Below are positions 31,087 to 32,931 of a stretch of DNA of 32,931 nucleotides, piece by piece. The translations under genes were made by a program, and so were the position numbers. The stretch comes from Actinomadura sp. KC345 (GTDB lineage: Bacteria; Actinomycetota; Actinomycetes; Streptosporangiales; Streptosporangiaceae), in the NCBI RefSeq assembly GCF_004348515.1, contig NZ_SMKH01000056.1, positions 1-32,931 on the forward strand, in the 5' to 3' direction. A model generated the notes under the pieces. The model did no database searches and was not told the DNA's origin. It worked only from the letters and a program-made list of their open reading frames with translations. Positions within the stretch are counted from its first letter, which is position 1. Every line of letters starts with the position of its first letter.

Positions 31087-31287
31087 GCGTCACGTGGGAC
31101 TCGGAAATCATCTGGGCGCGGCATCACGTGGACGCGGAAATCACCCGAACACGGCATCATCTGGGCGCGGAGAATCACCCGGACACGGCACCACCCGGAC
31201 ACGGCACCACCCGGACACGGCACCACCCGGACACGGCACCACCCGGACACGGCACCACTCGGACACGGCACCACTCGGACACGGCAA
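31087..31287. repeat. 16-bp minisatellite
   Basis: From 31176 seven head-to-tail units of CACCCGGACACGGCAC run to 31287. Five are identical, the sixth has CACTCGG, and the seventh also ends in A. Upstream (31087-31175) about five degenerate relatives (for example CATCATCTGGGCGCGG) continue the array. Units are contiguous with no spacers, and 16 is not a multiple of 3, so it is not coding. It begins 130 bases after the HNH gene and touches the groEL remnant. The 130-base gap holds only an imperfect direct repeat, CGAAGCTTCATCGAA-like, at 30979 and 31031. Confidence 0.9.
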
Positions 31288-31288
31288 C

Positions 31289-31893
31289 GTCGACCAGCCC
31301 GCCAAGGCGCTGCCCAAGCTCGCCAAGGGGCGGAGAGACCAAGGAGCAGATCGGCTCCACGGCCTCCGTCTCCACCGCGACCAGCAGATCGGCGAGATGA
31401 TCGCCGAGGCGATGAGCAAGGTGGCAAGGAAGGCACGAGGAAGGCGTCATCACGGTCAAGGAGAGCCAGACCTTCGGTCTGGGAGTTCGAACTGACCGAG
31501 GGGATGAGCTTCGGCAAGGGACACCTGACAAGGGCCACATGACAGGGGCTACATCTCGCATCACGTGGTGACCGCCTCCGTCTCGGCAGTCGAGGGGCTA
31601 TCCGGCTGTCGGACGGGTGCAGTGCAGCCCGGGGACGAACGTAAATGGACGCGGTCCTGGAGGACTCGTCCATCCTTATCACTGAGGGCAAGCTGATCGT
31701 CCAGGGCAAGGCGTCGGTCAACCAGGATCCGCTGCACGTCCTCAAGGGCGTCATGCAGGACGGCAAGCCGCTGCCGATCATCGCGGAGGACGTCGAGGGC
31801 GAGGCGCTGGCCACCCTGGTCGTCAACAAGATCCGCGGGATCTTCAAGTCCGTCGCCGTGAAGGCGTCGGGCTCCGGCGACCACCGCACGGCC
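31289..31893 (+). pseudogene. groEL: groEL remnant (intermediate/apical region), multiply frameshifted
   Basis: Pieces of a Hsp60 chaperonin can be followed on the plus strand through changing frames: AKALPKLAK; ETKEQIGSTASVST; QQIGEMIAEAMSKVA; EGVITVKESQTFGL; EFELTEGMSFGKG; GYIS. They continue to a longer intact stretch from 31645 ([55 protein letters not shown]). At least four frame changes occur. Neither the N-terminal equatorial domain nor anything beyond the GFGDRRKAM position (here GSGDHRTAT) is present. This corresponds to roughly GroEL residues 110-285. The 31645-31938 frame could be called as a 97-residue protein but has no visible ribosome site. A dead partial duplicate of a chromosomal groEL is the simplest reading. 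Confidence 0.85.
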
Positions 31894-32112
31894 ACACCCC
31901 CCGTAACACCGCCACGCCCCGCAACACCGCCAAGCTGACTGGGACGGTGTTGTGGCCCTCGCGGAGGTTGAGCCCGTGGATTTTCTGGAAGGCGTTTGCA
32001 CCAGGGCAGCGGGATCGGGACCTCGATGTGGCCGCGGGTGGAGCCTGCGCTGCGTGAGTTGGAGGCTCCGGGGCCGCGGGGGGTTGTCGGTCGTGGGCGG
32101 TTTAATTTCGGG

Positions 32113-32796
32113 ATGGCTGCACCAGATCTTGCGCGGCGGCTGCCCTCTATCGCGGTCGTCCGGGCGTTGAGTCAGTCGTTCGCCGTTCTCGACGCGGTCC
32201 TGAGTGCGGACGGGGACGCCACCTACGCCTTCGATGGGCGGTGGGCGGAGGACGAGGAACTCGCCTCGATGGACAACGGCAGCGGCGACGAGTACTCGAT
32301 CGTCTTCTCTCCGGCCGGCGCCTTCGTCCGCGGGTTCGACCACGAGTCCCCCATGAGCCCGTACGCCGGTGAAGACCACGAGCTGTGGCCTGGCCTGGTC
32401 GAGTCGGTCCCGGAGCGGTTCGCCGGCCAGGCCGCCGAACCGGCCTTCAGCGACGAGGACGGCTTCCTGGTGGCCACCGTCTGCCTGTGGCGGCTGCACG
32501 ACGATCCGGCATGGCGCACCGGCGATATCGAGTTCCCTCCAGAGGAGGAGAGCACGGACCCCGACGGATCGGACCGGCTGTTCACCCTCCTGGCCGAGGG
32601 CACTCCCGGTGCCTACTGCGCCTACGCCGCCGACTACTTCGAGGTCTCCCCCGATCCCGCCGCTGTGAAGGACGTCTTCGAACACCGTCCCCTGACCGAC
32701 GGCCTCGTCCGGCGGCTCAACCCGCACGTCGATCTCGCCTCCCTAACCGAAATCCTCGGTGCCATCGGCTATCCCGTCGCCGGAGAGAGCGCCTAG
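32113..32796 (+). CDS. Conserved hypothetical acidic protein
   Basis: A 227-residue soluble, acidic protein (MAAPDLARRLPSIAVVRALSQSFAVLDAVL; FDHESPMSPYAGEDHELWPGL; FLVATVCLWRLHDDPAWRTGDIEFP; LFTLLAEGTPGAYCAYAADYFE). The FDHESPMSPY and LWR...W pattern looks like a recurrent actinobacterial hypothetical family, but I cannot name it and know no function. ATG 32113 is taken as the start because the coding pattern begins there. GGG lies only two bases upstream, and a TTTAAT element at 32101 may be a -10, so a near-leaderless transcript is possible. Frames upstream to 31996 stay open but read poorly. It follows the groEL remnant on the same strand. Confidence 0.7.
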   Translation: MAAPDLARRLPSIAVVRALSQSFAVLDAVLSADGDATYAFDGRWAEDEELASMDNGSGDEYSIVFSPAGAFVRGFDHESPMSPYAGEDHELWPGLVESVPERFAGQAAEPAFSDEDGFLVATVCLWRLHDDPAWRTGDIEFPPEEESTDPDGSDRLFTLLAEGTPGAYCAYAADYFEVSPDPAAVKDVFEHRPLTDGLVRRLNPHVDLASLTEILGAIGYPVAGESA

Positions 32797-32906
32797 CCGG
32801 ATGAGGGCGGCTCCCCTGCCGCAATCACCCTGTCGGGGTGTGCCGGTATCGGAAGCCTGGCCGGACGTGCTGCACTCGGGGCTTCGGCACCGGGCCGGGT
32901 TGTCGG

Positions 32907-32925
32907 CCGCCCGCCCTGCGGGCGG
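32907..32925. terminator. GC-rich hairpin near the right edge
   Basis: CCGCCCGC (32907-32914) pairs perfectly with GCGGGCGG (32918-32925) around CCT. It is about 110 bases after the last stop codon and lacks a T-tract in the visible bases, so terminator function is uncertain. The bases 32797-32906 hold no gene I can see. Confidence 0.4.
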
Positions 32926-32931
32926 TGGGGG

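Noticed and set aside
31176..31287. Possible CRISPR array (regular repeats of 16 bp)
   Set aside because: The units are directly adjacent with no spacers, and no cas genes are near; it is a minisatellite.
31645..31938. Independent 97-residue functional protein
   Set aside because: It lacks a ribosome site, is a bare slice of the GroEL apical domain, and out-of-frame GroEL pieces continue directly upstream, so it is part of a pseudogene.

Overview
The window is about 33 kb of very GC-rich DNA with many GTG starts and strong third-position GC bias. It reads as the chromosome of a filamentous actinomycete. A WhiJ-type HTH/DUF397/ATPase module, an LAL-type LuxR regulator, LLM flavin oxidoreductases, DUF2630 and a DUF222-HNH protein all fit. 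A Streptosporangiales (Actinomadura-like) host is my inference from general look; nothing here proves family or genus. No rRNA, tRNA, CRISPR array or insertion sequence was recognised.

Left part (1-13.5 kb), mostly core metabolism. After a truncated minus-strand gene and a 420-base non-coding stretch come an alpha/beta hydrolase, a membrane-anchored DUF4333-like protein, plsX (phospholipid synthesis) with an unusual Asp/His/Lys-rich tail, and argS. Convergent to argS is a minus-strand run: a histone-H1-like Lys/Ala/Ser/Thr protein, DUF2630 and an LLM oxidoreductase. Upstream of it lies deoC - aldehyde dehydrogenase - truncated aldehyde dehydrogenase homologue, a coupled operon that should turn deoxyribose-5-phosphate into glyceraldehyde-3-phosphate and oxidise the acetaldehyde released. 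Divergent from deoC is a YtrA-type GntR regulator with its ABC ATPase and permease, preceded by a strong promoter and a palindromic operator.

Middle (13.5-24.6 kb). An IclR regulator is divergent from a long acyl-CoA dehydrogenase that carries an N-terminal hexapeptide repeat. Then come a SAM methyltransferase with a clear terminator and a large LAL-type LuxR ATPase. Next is a locus I do not recognise: a small W-rich protein divergent from a small membrane protein, present twice. In the second copy the membrane-protein gene is intact but its partner has decayed to a pseudogene. A fused LLM monooxygenase-SCP2 sterol-carrier protein follows.

Right part (24.6-32.9 kb), accessory in character. 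It holds a hydrolase/TetR divergent pair with a perfect 20-bp palindromic operator, a six-TM membrane protein, and a WhiJ-like module whose HTH domain is thrown out of frame by two compensating single-base indels. After those come a GNAT acetyltransferase, a DUF222-HNH protein, a 16-bp minisatellite abutting a multiply frameshifted groEL remnant, and a conserved hypothetical.

A recurring theme is short tandem repeats (8, 14, 15, 16, 17, 18 bp units), often at gene ends or inside low-complexity protein tails. All functional calls are from reading translations by eye; no database search was run.
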